NCBI GenBank assembly: GCA_023458215.1
Contig: JAEXAJ010000231.1
Span: forward strand, 48,577 to 112,576
Length of the DNA: 64,000 nucleotides
From: Bacteroidota bacterium
GTDB taxonomy: Bacteria; Bacteroidota; Bacteroidia; Bacteroidales; Bacteroidaceae
Reading direction: 5' to 3'
The notes under the pieces were generated by a model. The model was not told where the DNA came from and did not search any database. It saw only the letters and a program-made list of their open reading frames with translations. A program made the position numbers and the translations under genes. This document shows, in pieces, positions 43,210 through 51,255 of this stretch (the first letter of the stretch is position 1; every line of letters starts with the position of its first letter).

Positions 43210-45297
43210 CTATTTCTTCGTGCCGCCTTTCTTTTCGGGAAATATGAAAGCCACGTTAAACTGTTCGTCCAACGAGAGTGCAGCATCAAATGTTTTTCCG
43301 GTCTTGCCTTTGAACCCTTTGATTACGCCCGTTTTCCCTTTGGTAAGCAGTTCGATGATTTGTTTATCGGACAGTTGCTTGTCGCACTTGTTCCGAAAAA
43401 CAGTCAGTGTGCAATCCACATTGGAACACTTCGCCACTTTCGGGTAGAACAGGATTCGCCCGGATTGGCATTTAGGACAGGTGAATTCATCCGCCGAAGC
43501 GATGGATAGCTGTACGCTCAACAGCTCCGCCGTGATTTGGGCGGCGTACACCTCGATACCCTTGTGGAATGTCTCGGCGTTCATCTCTCCCGTTTCAATC
43601 TTCGACAGGGCGTTTTCCCACATTCCGGTCATTTCCACATCGGCGATTTTCTTATCCTTTACGTTCTGATATACTGCCAAACCTTTTTCGGTCGGCACAA
43701 GGTTTTTCTTCTCCCGGACAATATACTGACGGGTAAAGAGGGTTTCGATAATTGCGGCACGGGTGGCAGGCGTGCCGATTCCTGCATCCCGCATACTGGC
43801 TTTCAGTTCGGCATCCTCCAGTTCTTTACCTGCGTTCTCCATCGCCGCCAACAAGCTACTTTCGGTGTGTAGCGGTTTCGGCTTGGTCTGCTTTTCGAGT
43901 AGTTCCACACCGGAAAGAACTAACTTGTCGCCCTCGTGAAGTTCCGGGAGTGATGCGTTTTCTTCCTCCTCCGCTTTGTCGGATTCCGAAAACACCGCTC
44001 TCCAGCCGGGTGATTTCATTACCGAACCTTTGACAGAAAATTGGGTGTCGTCAGCGGTCAGCACCACCGAAGTAACATCTTTCACGCATTTGTCTGAAAA
44101 GGATTCCAGCATCCGCCCGGCAACCAATTCATAGATGGCTCGTTCATCGGCGGAGAGTTCACCCGGCAGATTCTCGGTGATAATCAAAGCGTGGTGGTCG
44201 GTTACTTTGGCATCGTTTACCGAACGGCGGTTCAAGTCGCTGCCGCTCAATCCTCCTACATAGTTGGCAAAGCGAGGGTATTGCTCCATCAGGGCGATAC
44301 GGGTGTGAATTTCCTCGAATACATCTTCCGAAATATAGCGGCTGCCGGTGCGAGGGTACGACATCACTTTCTTTTCATACAGGCTTTGGGCTAAGGAGAG
44401 GGTCTTATCTGCCGAAAAGTTAAGTTTCGTATTGGCTTCTTTTTGTAGTGTTGTCAGGTCATACAGTAACGGCGGTTCTTGGATGCTCTCTTTCTTCTCC
44501 ACATTGGCAACCGTTACCTGTCCGGCATCTTTCACCCGTTGTAGTGTGGCGATGGCTTCCGCCTGTTGGTCGTACTTGGTAGCGGATTGAGCGGAGAATG
44601 TTACGCCATCACTTTGGGTGGTAAGTCTGAGTTGCCAAAAGGTGGTCGGTGTGAAATTCTTATTCTCCAAATAGCGGTTACAAATCATCATCAGGGTGGG
44701 TGTCTGTACTCGCCCCAGCGAAAACACACCCTGTCCGGCGGCAACGCTCAACGCTTGGGTGGCGTTGATTCCGATTAACCAGTCGGCTTCACTGCGTGCC
44801 TGTGCCGAATAGTAGAGATTATCGTATCGGTCGCCGGGTTGCAACTTGTCCAACCCCTCCCGAATGGCTTTGTCGGTAAGGCTGCTTATCCATAGGCGTA
44901 CAAAGGGTTTGTTGCATCCGATGTGTTGGTAGATGTAGCGAAATATTAACTCACCCTCTCTTCCGGCATCGGTGGCAACGATGATTTTATCGCACTGGTT
45001 GAATACCTCTTTGATGATTTTTAGTTGTTTCAGTACACCGGGGTCGGCTTTCTGCTCCTTACCTACTCTTACTTGGCGGGGGGTTAATTGAAATTGTGCC
45101 GGGATAATCGGCAGGCTCTCCCTGCGAAAATTGGCAACGCCGTAGGCCTCCGGCATGGCGAGTTGTACAAGATGGCCGAACGCCCAAGTAACAAGATAAC
45201 CGTTACCTGAGAGGTAGCCATCACACTTTTGTGTCGCACCCACTATTCGGGCAATATCTTTGGCAACACTTGGTTTCTCTGCTATTAATGCTATCAT
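43210..45297 (-). CDS. topB: DNA topoisomerase III (Exc-type)
   Basis: A 695-residue type IA topoisomerase. A TOPRIM domain (ALIAEKPSVAKDIARIVG, ATDAGREGELIFRYIYQHI) precedes the catalytic region with the active-site tyrosine in KKVMSYPRTGSRYI and a C-terminal zinc-type segment (FTCPKCQSGRILFYP ... CSNVDC). Comparable to Exc of CTnDOT. Here it lies on the opposite strand to the excision genes, unlike CTnDOT, and forms an operon with two upstream genes. Confidence 0.93.
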   Translation of the reverse strand: MIALIAEKPSVAKDIARIVGATQKCDGYLSGNGYLVTWAFGHLVQLAMPEAYGVANFRRESLPIIPAQFQLTPRQVRVGKEQKADPGVLKQLKIIKEVFNQCDKIIVATDAGREGELIFRYIYQHIGCNKPFVRLWISSLTDKAIREGLDKLQPGDRYDNLYYSAQARSEADWLIGINATQALSVAAGQGVFSLGRVQTPTLMMICNRYLENKNFTPTTFWQLRLTTQSDGVTFSAQSATKYDQQAEAIATLQRVKDAGQVTVANVEKKESIQEPPLLYDLTTLQKEANTKLNFSADKTLSLAQSLYEKKVMSYPRTGSRYISEDVFEEIHTRIALMEQYPRFANYVGGLSGSDLNRRSVNDAKVTDHHALIITENLPGELSADERAIYELVAGRMLESFSDKCVKDVTSVVLTADDTQFSVKGSVMKSPGWRAVFSESDKAEEEENASLPELHEGDKLVLSGVELLEKQTKPKPLHTESSLLAAMENAGKELEDAELKASMRDAGIGTPATRAAIIETLFTRQYIVREKKNLVPTEKGLAVYQNVKDKKIADVEMTGMWENALSKIETGEMNAETFHKGIEVYAAQITAELLSVQLSIASADEFTCPKCQSGRILFYPKVAKCSNVDCTLTVFRNKCDKQLSDKQIIELLTKGKTGVIKGFKGKTGKTFDAALSLDEQFNVAFIFPEKKGGTKK

Positions 45298-45482
45298 ATC
45301 TCTTTGGTTTTATTGTTGTTGTTCATTCGCCGCAAGATTTTGCGGTCGTAATAAATGTGGTAGTCGCCCATGTAGTACTGCTGGTTTTGCCGCTCTATCT
45401 CTTGCCAATCGGTTTTCAGACAAAATACAACAAACACCAGCAATACAATTATGGGGATGGCTATAATCAGTATGATTTCCAT
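45294..45482 (-). CDS. Small single-pass membrane protein
   Basis: A 62-residue protein with one N-terminal membrane helix (IILIIAIPIIVLLVFVVFCL) and a basic, Asn-rich tail. It overlaps the topoisomerase start by 4 bases and follows the next gene by 4 bases, so it is part of the operon. No family recognised. Confidence 0.6.
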   Translation of the reverse strand: MEIILIIAIPIIVLLVFVVFCLKTDWQEIERQNQQYYMGDYHIYYDRKILRRMNNNNKTKEI

Positions 45483-45486
45483 AGCC

Positions 45487-46923
45487 TTACATTTTCAGAC
45501 CTTTTGATTTCTTGGGCTTGTCGGCTTTTTGCTCTTTCTCCTGTTTCTCCTTTTGGGGTGCGGTCGGTTTTTGCTGTCCCTGCTTCAATGGCTCTTTCAC
45601 TCCTTTGGTTGCTTCGTTGGTCTTACCATCGGTATTTACCGCCACCTGTGTGCGGCTTTCGCTTGCCGGAATCTTCTCTTTAATTTGTGCCTTGTCGGGA
45701 TTGGTGCGAGAGAAGCCGGGCTTGCCTTTCTCCCTATCGAATTTGATATAGGCATTGTAGGGCTGCTCCAGTCCGTCTTTTACCATCCCTTTCAGGTAGA
45801 TAGGCTTTTCAGCTTGGAAGTCCAACTTCTGTTGCTCGGTCAGCGATACCTCGCCAATAGTCTTGGGGGCGTTGATATTCCCGTTTTCATCCATCCATTG
45901 GAATTGGCGGTTACTCTGTTGTTGATTTAGCCCCACTTCTTTGGGTAGAAACTCAATACCTCGTTTCACGGCACTGATTTGGAGCAGGGCGGAAAACTCG
46001 TTGCCTTTTTGTGAAACCATATTATCCAATTGGACGGGACGACCAGCCAGTAGTTCTTCCTTGTGCTTGTCGGTGAGTTTCACACCGCAAATTTCATTTG
46101 GCAGGTTCATTTTGTCCGCTCGCATATACTCCAACTCGTTGGTCTGTCTGTCCCGACTGATAAAAACGGGGATTTGCTCTTTGGTCTTGGGGTCGGTGAT
46201 TTGTGCCACTGCACCCATGTTGCCTATCTCCTGCAAATTCTTTTTGTCGGCATCGGAGAAGTTATACCCGTGAAACTGCCGTTGAAGCTGCGGTTCTTGC
46301 TGGATGCCGTGTAGACGGAATTTAACCGAACCTTCGGGTGCGTTGTAGAATGAGATTTTGGCATCGGTGGGTGTCAGGTAAAAATCGCTGGTCTGTCCCG
46401 AAACTTTGAATGTAGAGGGTGATTTGTAGCCCCGAAGCATGGGATTCAGGTTGCCCGACTTTTCCAGTTGCTCTTGGGTAATGCCGATTTTGCTCAGGCT
46501 ATCCCAGTCGATTTTTGCCGGGTCGATGTGGTAGTTGTTTTTCGGGAACTCGTTGAAGTCCGGCTTTTCAACTTTCAGCATATCCAACAATTTGCCGCCC
46601 TCCGGTGTCGGTTTCTCGGCATTGCCCTGAATGGTTTTGGCATTCTCTTCTACTTGTGAAGCATCGCTTTTGAAAAACTCGAAGCCCTCTGTCTCTTTCA
46701 GTTTACGAAAAAAGTTAGAAAAGAAGTTGGAAAACAGGTCGCTGTTCTTGTCCACACGCATAAAATCGCTGCTGTGATTTTGAGTAGTTGGAACGGTCTG
46801 TAACTTGCCATCCTCGTCTATGCCTTTAACCGCATTTACTTTGTTGGTCTGCTTGTTCAAGACAAGCAACACATCTGTTTTCTGCCCGTCCGTTGCAGAC
46901 GGATTCAAATTGTTTGCATCCAT
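45487..46923 (-). CDS. DUF4099/DUF3945-type mobile-element protein
   Basis: A 478-residue protein typical of Bacteroides conjugative elements beside the topoisomerase. The middle part has IDWDSLSKIGITQEQLEKSG (DUF4099-like) and the later part two imperfect DUF3945-like repeats (VKLTDKHKEELLAGRPVQLD and VSLTEQQKLDFQAEKPIYLK). The C-terminus is lysine-rich and disordered (KPKKSKGLKM). Function unknown, possibly DNA-associated. Confidence 0.75.
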   Translation of the reverse strand: MDANNLNPSATDGQKTDVLLVLNKQTNKVNAVKGIDEDGKLQTVPTTQNHSSDFMRVDKNSDLFSNFFSNFFRKLKETEGFEFFKSDASQVEENAKTIQGNAEKPTPEGGKLLDMLKVEKPDFNEFPKNNYHIDPAKIDWDSLSKIGITQEQLEKSGNLNPMLRGYKSPSTFKVSGQTSDFYLTPTDAKISFYNAPEGSVKFRLHGIQQEPQLQRQFHGYNFSDADKKNLQEIGNMGAVAQITDPKTKEQIPVFISRDRQTNELEYMRADKMNLPNEICGVKLTDKHKEELLAGRPVQLDNMVSQKGNEFSALLQISAVKRGIEFLPKEVGLNQQQSNRQFQWMDENGNINAPKTIGEVSLTEQQKLDFQAEKPIYLKGMVKDGLEQPYNAYIKFDREKGKPGFSRTNPDKAQIKEKIPASESRTQVAVNTDGKTNEATKGVKEPLKQGQQKPTAPQKEKQEKEQKADKPKKSKGLKM

Positions 46924-47066
46924 AATCTTTTGGAATTTTAGTGGTTACGGGAATAATCCCATCCAAAATTACAGACTAAGTATGCTATATATTGACGATT
47001 GGCGACAGGGTGTCCGCAGGTGTACCAGCTTGTCCGCAGAAGTCTGTGTGAAGTTGCTACATCGAC

Positions 47067-47191
47067 TGAAATTGTGACAACAGTGCTGTCACAATTTCAT
47101 ATTACATACTGGAACTACACTTAGAATCGTAAAACTCTCAGCAGTGATGAGAGAAATTTGCTAAACAAAAAACTCTCGCCACTGGCGAGAG
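47067..47191. promoter_or_regulatory. Three dyads upstream of the AbiE operon
   Basis: A perfect 13-bp-arm dyad (TGAAATTGTGACA / TGTCACAATTTCA, 47067-47099), CTCTCA / TGAGAG (47135-47153) and CTCTCGCC-act-GGCGAGAG (47173-47191). AbiEi antitoxins bind inverted repeats in their own promoter region; some of these may be such operators, others terminators for flanking transcripts. The rest of 46924-47292 holds no gene. Confidence 0.55.
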
Positions 47192-47244
47192 AATGAGCCT
47201 AAATAAATCTCACATAATATTTTCGGCATAATAATCGTTATGTA

Positions 47245-47276
47245 TTTGCATATAAAAACATAATATATTAACTTTG
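47245..47276 (+). promoter_or_regulatory. Promoter of the AbiE operon
   Basis: TTTG (47245-47248), 20 bp, TAACTTTG (47269-47276), 17 bases before the start codon. Confidence 0.85.
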
Positions 47277-47292
47277 CAGAAAAGTAGAGGTT

Positions 47293-47994
47293 ATGGCTTC
47301 ATTCAGAAGAGAAATATTACAGCAGATTGAGCGGATAGACACCGGACGTATATTTACGTTCCGGGATTTGTTGTTTCCCAACGACAAGCTGGCAAATGTA
47401 GCTGTACTACTGTCAGAGCAGAACAAGAAAGGAGTACTGGTGCGAGTTGAAAAAGGAGCGTATTTTCGTCCCCGCAAGTCTGCTTTGGGATTAGGTTCAT
47501 TACCCGTATATCAAGATGAACAGTTCCGATATATTACCCAAAAGTTGGATGGTTATATTACCGGAGCATACATCTACAATAAGATGGGCTTAACAGAACA
47601 AGTGGCAACCACCATTACCGTAGCTACACCTAAACCAGTACGTCGCTTCCGATTCAAAAACTTGGATATTGAATGTGTAAAAGCCTACTCTATGGCTCAT
47701 CTCAATGAAAACAACATTCCATATCTACGGGTACTTGATGCCGTAAAAGATATAAAACACATACCCGGAAGCACCGAACAAGATATATACGAACGCATTA
47801 AGAATCAATATTTCAAAGGTTTTTCAATGCCGGAACTTATAAATGTAGTATCTTTGACAAAGGATTACCCGCCACGTGTGCGAAAGATAGTAGCGGACAT
47901 GTTGGGTGAGATTGGACAACATGATTTGCGGCGGGAAATTGCCAGCACAATTCTACCTACCACACGATTTAATTTGGGTTATAAAACAGCATAG
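47293..47994 (+). CDS. abiEi: AbiEi-type antitoxin/regulator
   Basis: A 233-residue protein of the AbiEi/DUF6088 type: an N-terminal winged helix (DTGRIFTFRDLLFPNDKLAN, LVRVEKGAYFRPRKSALG) and a C-terminal antitoxin domain (GYITGAYIYNKMGLTEQVAT). In type IV AbiE systems it represses its own promoter and opposes the nucleotidyltransferase toxin. The toxin gene starts 5 bases downstream. Confidence 0.85.
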   Translation: MASFRREILQQIERIDTGRIFTFRDLLFPNDKLANVAVLLSEQNKKGVLVRVEKGAYFRPRKSALGLGSLPVYQDEQFRYITQKLDGYITGAYIYNKMGLTEQVATTITVATPKPVRRFRFKNLDIECVKAYSMAHLNENNIPYLRVLDAVKDIKHIPGSTEQDIYERIKNQYFKGFSMPELINVVSLTKDYPPRVRKIVADMLGEIGQHDLRREIASTILPTTRFNLGYKTA

Positions 47995-47999
47995 AAATT

Positions 48000-49010
48000 A
48001 TGGCTTTACATTCGGATAAGGAGATATTTAAAGAGCTAATCGCATTAGCAGCAGACCATTTCGGTTACGAGCAGTCGCATATCGAAAAGGATTATTGGGT
48101 ATGTAAAATACTCAAAGAAATTGCTTTGTCCGAATACAAGGGAAAGGTATTTTTCAAAGGTGGAACATCTTTATCAAAAGCTTATGGTTTGATAGAACGG
48201 TTCTCGGAGGATTTGGACTTGTTCGTTTTCACAGGGGATGTAACGGCATCCAAACAAGCGGAAAAAACATTGAATAAAAGGCTGTCCAAATTCGTAATCG
48301 AACATAATGCTGACATATATCGTGAAGAGTTGTCGGAAACGGGTGGAAATTTCCGCAAACTGTTCTTTTCGTATGAGAACGTTTTTCAGGGTGTCGGGTT
48401 GAAAGAAAATTTAGAAGTTGAAATAAAGTCTTGCGATTTGACTGACAAGGAACAAATGTATTATCCTGCTGACAGTCGTACTATAAAACCAATTATTACG
48501 GCTTTTCTCGAAAACATAGACCGACAAGATTTAATTCAAGAATATCAGTTGGAGGGGTTCGATATTCTGTGTGTCAATCCAAGAAAAACCATTTGTGATA
48601 AAATTTCACGGCTCGTAAAACTATCATACAACGATGATTCGGTGAATTTGCTGGCAAAACACATTCGTGATATATACGATTTGTGTCAGTTATACCATGT
48701 TCCTGAATATCGAGAGTATTTGCAGTCAGACGATTTTTTGGAAGCCATGTACCGGGTAACTGTCGAAGATGGACTGAACAAAAATTCCAAGTCGCACCTT
48801 TCACTGGCTGATGCTCCAATTTTCAAATCGGCAAAAGAGATGATGGCAAAACCGGAAATTATGACGGCTTACACCTCCGATTTAAAGAAACTGGCTTTTG
48901 ACAAACAGAAAATGCCACCGATAGAAAAAGCTATCGGGGCATTAGAAAACATCTACAACGTTCTAATACAATTTGAAAAATATCGAATTTCTATAATCAA
49001 AAATCTTTAG
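48000..49010 (+). CDS. abiEii: AbiEii-type nucleotidyltransferase toxin
   Basis: A 336-residue protein with the AbiEii signature: KDYWVCKILKEIA, FKGGTSLSKAYGLIERFSED followed by LDLF (the GS and DxD motifs of a DNA polymerase-beta-like nucleotidyltransferase), and the downstream segment CVNPRKTICDKISRLVKLSY. Known AbiEii proteins cause growth arrest and abortive infection. Its last 14 bases overlap the end of the convergent small gene at 48997. Confidence 0.88.
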   Translation: MALHSDKEIFKELIALAADHFGYEQSHIEKDYWVCKILKEIALSEYKGKVFFKGGTSLSKAYGLIERFSEDLDLFVFTGDVTASKQAEKTLNKRLSKFVIEHNADIYREELSETGGNFRKLFFSYENVFQGVGLKENLEVEIKSCDLTDKEQMYYPADSRTIKPIITAFLENIDRQDLIQEYQLEGFDILCVNPRKTICDKISRLVKLSYNDDSVNLLAKHIRDIYDLCQLYHVPEYREYLQSDDFLEAMYRVTVEDGLNKNSKSHLSLADAPIFKSAKEMMAKPEIMTAYTSDLKKLAFDKQKMPPIEKAIGALENIYNVLIQFEKYRISIIKNL

Positions 49011-49389
49011 GGCTTTCTTTTGTAGACCAAACTTTATCACCATAAACAGATGAATAATTCCTATAATATTTTGAGCGAAATTGATTCATTGCAGCCTGAA
49101 ACTGCCCAATAATCAATATCGAATCACTATTTGAAGGCAAAGCTTCCTCGTCCAGCAAGTCCAAAAACTCATTTGTTGGCTCATTCTTCATAATGTCTTT
49201 AATTTGAATCAAAACCCGATTCACATTTGTCACCTTAAATTTATTCAATAACTCTTCCGGTTTCTTCTTGGAAAATTCTTTCATTTCAATATAGATTGAT
49301 GAGAGAAGTTTCTCTAACATTTCATATCTATCTACATCTGCCTGAGAGGGAAGACATTGTTCTTCTGAATTCGATTTCTTTTTTGCCAT
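48997..49389 (-). CDS. Small helical protein, paralogue of its neighbour
   Basis: A 130-residue, mostly helical, charged protein; no family recognised. It aligns with the next gene: FSKKKPEELLNKFKVTNVNR versus LSKKSPNDAVNAFKLRFINK, and LDEEALPSNSD versus FGEDTFPTTSD, each followed by a helix with Q-x-x-x-A. It is the last gene of the three-gene cassette transcribed from 51193-51224. A duplication in a defence-type operon suggests subunits of one complex; this is inference. Confidence 0.65.
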   Translation of the reverse strand: MAKKKSNSEEQCLPSQADVDRYEMLEKLLSSIYIEMKEFSKKKPEELLNKFKVTNVNRVLIQIKDIMKNEPTNEFLDLLDEEALPSNSDSILIIGQFQAAMNQFRSKYYRNYSSVYGDKVWSTKESPKDF

Positions 49390-49401
49390 TATATTTTTGT
49401 T

Positions 49402-49782
49402 TTAAGCATGAATATCTGAATCTTTACCATTAATCATCCAAAAACTCTGTTCAACTTCAATACCCCAATCAGAACTTTGGATTTTTTTAGAAACAGTATT
49501 ACAAGTCTTTAGTCTTCTAAGAGCTGAAATATACTGGTCTAACATCATTACAACATCACTTGTTGTAGGAAAAGTATCCTCACCAAAATAATCAAAATCT
49601 TTGTACGGCTTATCATCCCCTAATAAATAGTTTGAATCTTCAAGATTTTTATTAATAAATCTGAGTTTAAAAGCATTCACAGCATCATTAGGGCTCTTTT
49701 TGGATAATAATCCTATTTCTTTATACAATCCACTAATTTGGGTAAATACCCTGTTGTATAATTCTACATCTTCTTTCGTCAT
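49402..49782 (-). CDS. Small helical protein, paralogue of its neighbour
   Basis: A 126-residue protein, first copy of the tandem paralogous pair. Shared features are an N-terminal helix pair, the LSKKSPNDAVNAFK segment, and FGEDTFPTTSDVVMMLDQYI. It starts 11 bases after the nuclease-like gene and is followed after 12 bases by its paralogue. Function unknown; codon use is AT-rich relative to the conjugation genes on either side. Confidence 0.65.
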   Translation of the reverse strand: MTKEDVELYNRVFTQISGLYKEIGLLSKKSPNDAVNAFKLRFINKNLEDSNYLLGDDKPYKDFDYFGEDTFPTTSDVVMMLDQYISALRRLKTCNTVSKKIQSSDWGIEVEQSFWMINGKDSDIHA

Positions 49783-49793
49783 ATTTTAGTTTA

Positions 49794-51170
49794 TTAAGAT
49801 GGGCAAGCCCGAATAAATTCAATAAATTTTTTCTTTATAATTTCAATAGGTAATCTTTGTTTACTCTCAAACACCTGTGTCATCATTTTTAAATCGTCAT
49901 CATCAAGAATTAAAATACACCTCCTTTGCCCAGACCACAAATCAATGGTATTTTGAAGAATATTTTTCTTAGGCTTGTGCCTTGTCACAATAATCCCAAA
50001 TTTACCGAAATTATCATTTAGATAACGATTGAGCTGGAATATGTGGTCTCGTGTAATTTCTTGCACGTTTTTCAATTCAAAAACAACCTGCTTTGAGCCA
50101 AAATCATCATAAATATCTTTTAGAAAATCAAAAGACCTATTGTTATAGAAAATCAAATCTCTAATTAGAACGCCCGATTCCGTCCGGCTTTGTTCTTGTG
50201 CAAAATCAAGATGTGGATAAAGTAACGATGCTAACAATGGACAAACATTATTCTCGTATAGTTTATCTGCATTATCTGCCTTGCCGGATGGCAATTTGAT
50301 TATAGTAGACAACTTCCTTTTAGCAGAAGTAATAGGGATTTGACTAAACAAAGGGTCGTTTTTGCAGTTCTCAAATTGGCGTTCCTTTATAGATATATAG
50401 GTTTGAACTAAATCGTAATTCTGACGATTAAAGTCCAACAACTGTACACGATTAATTTTACCGCTATTTTCTTTGTCTATTTCGGCAGCATAATAGCTTT
50501 GAAAATAATCATCAGGATTAATCCAAGGAATGAAACGTAGCCATCTCTTAGGCACAAACCAAATAGGTTTTTTCGTATTGGGATTTATTGGTAAGAACGT
50601 AGATTCTGTTTCAAACTTATTCTTCTTGGAATTATATACTCTATCAAGAGTTACACGCTCAATCGGGATTCCGTGTTTCTCTGATTGTTGAATAGTATAA
50701 TCAATCAAGAACGAAGAAATGAAATTACAGGCAATATCGCTAATTCTATCTTTTGAAATATTATCAACTAACAACTGAACTTCTTCAAAGTGTGTAAACC
50801 CTGATTTTTGTATTTGAGGGATATTACTAAACACACTCAATAAAGAGGTAGCCAACTTATCACCTATCCGTTTTCCATCTTTGGTTTTTGAGTTACCCAA
50901 ACCAACTTCATTGCATTCAGATGCGTTAATTATAATATTAATAGCATCAGCAGACTTTCCCTTGTTTACCAAATAGCCTAAATGATTGAAGTTATTAGTA
51001 ATTAAACTATGTAAGGCATTATCCTGTTGAGATGGAGATTTCCATAATAAGAATGGGTCTACATACAATGGTATATCCTCTTCTAAAAAAGGAATTGCAA
51101 AATCAACCTCCTCTTGGGTAAAAGGAATATTATAAAAATCATTTATTCTCGGTCTTATAATACTTGACAT
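49794..51170 (-). CDS. Unrecognised protein with PD-(D/E)xK nuclease-like C-terminus
   Basis: A 458-residue protein. The first ~330 residues are unrecognised but look conserved in style (IPLYVDPFLLWKSPSQQDNA, EVGLGNSKTKDGKRIGDKLA). The C-terminal part has the layout of a restriction-endonuclease fold: D338 in IRDLIFYN, E365-L-K367 in VVFELKN, and Q379-x-x-x-Y383, as in RecB-type nucleases, followed by GIIVTRHKP. It heads the cassette with two small paralogues and has a consensus promoter. A defence nuclease is the best guess. Confidence 0.6.
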   Translation of the reverse strand: MSSIIRPRINDFYNIPFTQEEVDFAIPFLEEDIPLYVDPFLLWKSPSQQDNALHSLITNNFNHLGYLVNKGKSADAINIIINASECNEVGLGNSKTKDGKRIGDKLATSLLSVFSNIPQIQKSGFTHFEEVQLLVDNISKDRISDIACNFISSFLIDYTIQQSEKHGIPIERVTLDRVYNSKKNKFETESTFLPINPNTKKPIWFVPKRWLRFIPWINPDDYFQSYYAAEIDKENSGKINRVQLLDFNRQNYDLVQTYISIKERQFENCKNDPLFSQIPITSAKRKLSTIIKLPSGKADNADKLYENNVCPLLASLLYPHLDFAQEQSRTESGVLIRDLIFYNNRSFDFLKDIYDDFGSKQVVFELKNVQEITRDHIFQLNRYLNDNFGKFGIIVTRHKPKKNILQNTIDLWSGQRRCILILDDDDLKMMTQVFESKQRLPIEIIKKKFIEFIRACPS

Positions 51171-51192
51171 AATTCAGATGCGATATTTACTA

Positions 51193-51224
51193 CAAAAATA
51201 ATACTTTAGTATGAATGCCGCAAA
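51193..51224 (-). promoter_or_regulatory. Promoter of the three-gene cassette
   Basis: On the minus strand TTTG (51221-51224), 20 bp, TATTTTTG (51193-51200), 22 bases before the start codon. It shows that the cassette is transcribed on its own. Confidence 0.8.
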
Positions 51225-51255
51225 TAAACTCCTCATTATATGTAATTTGGATAGC

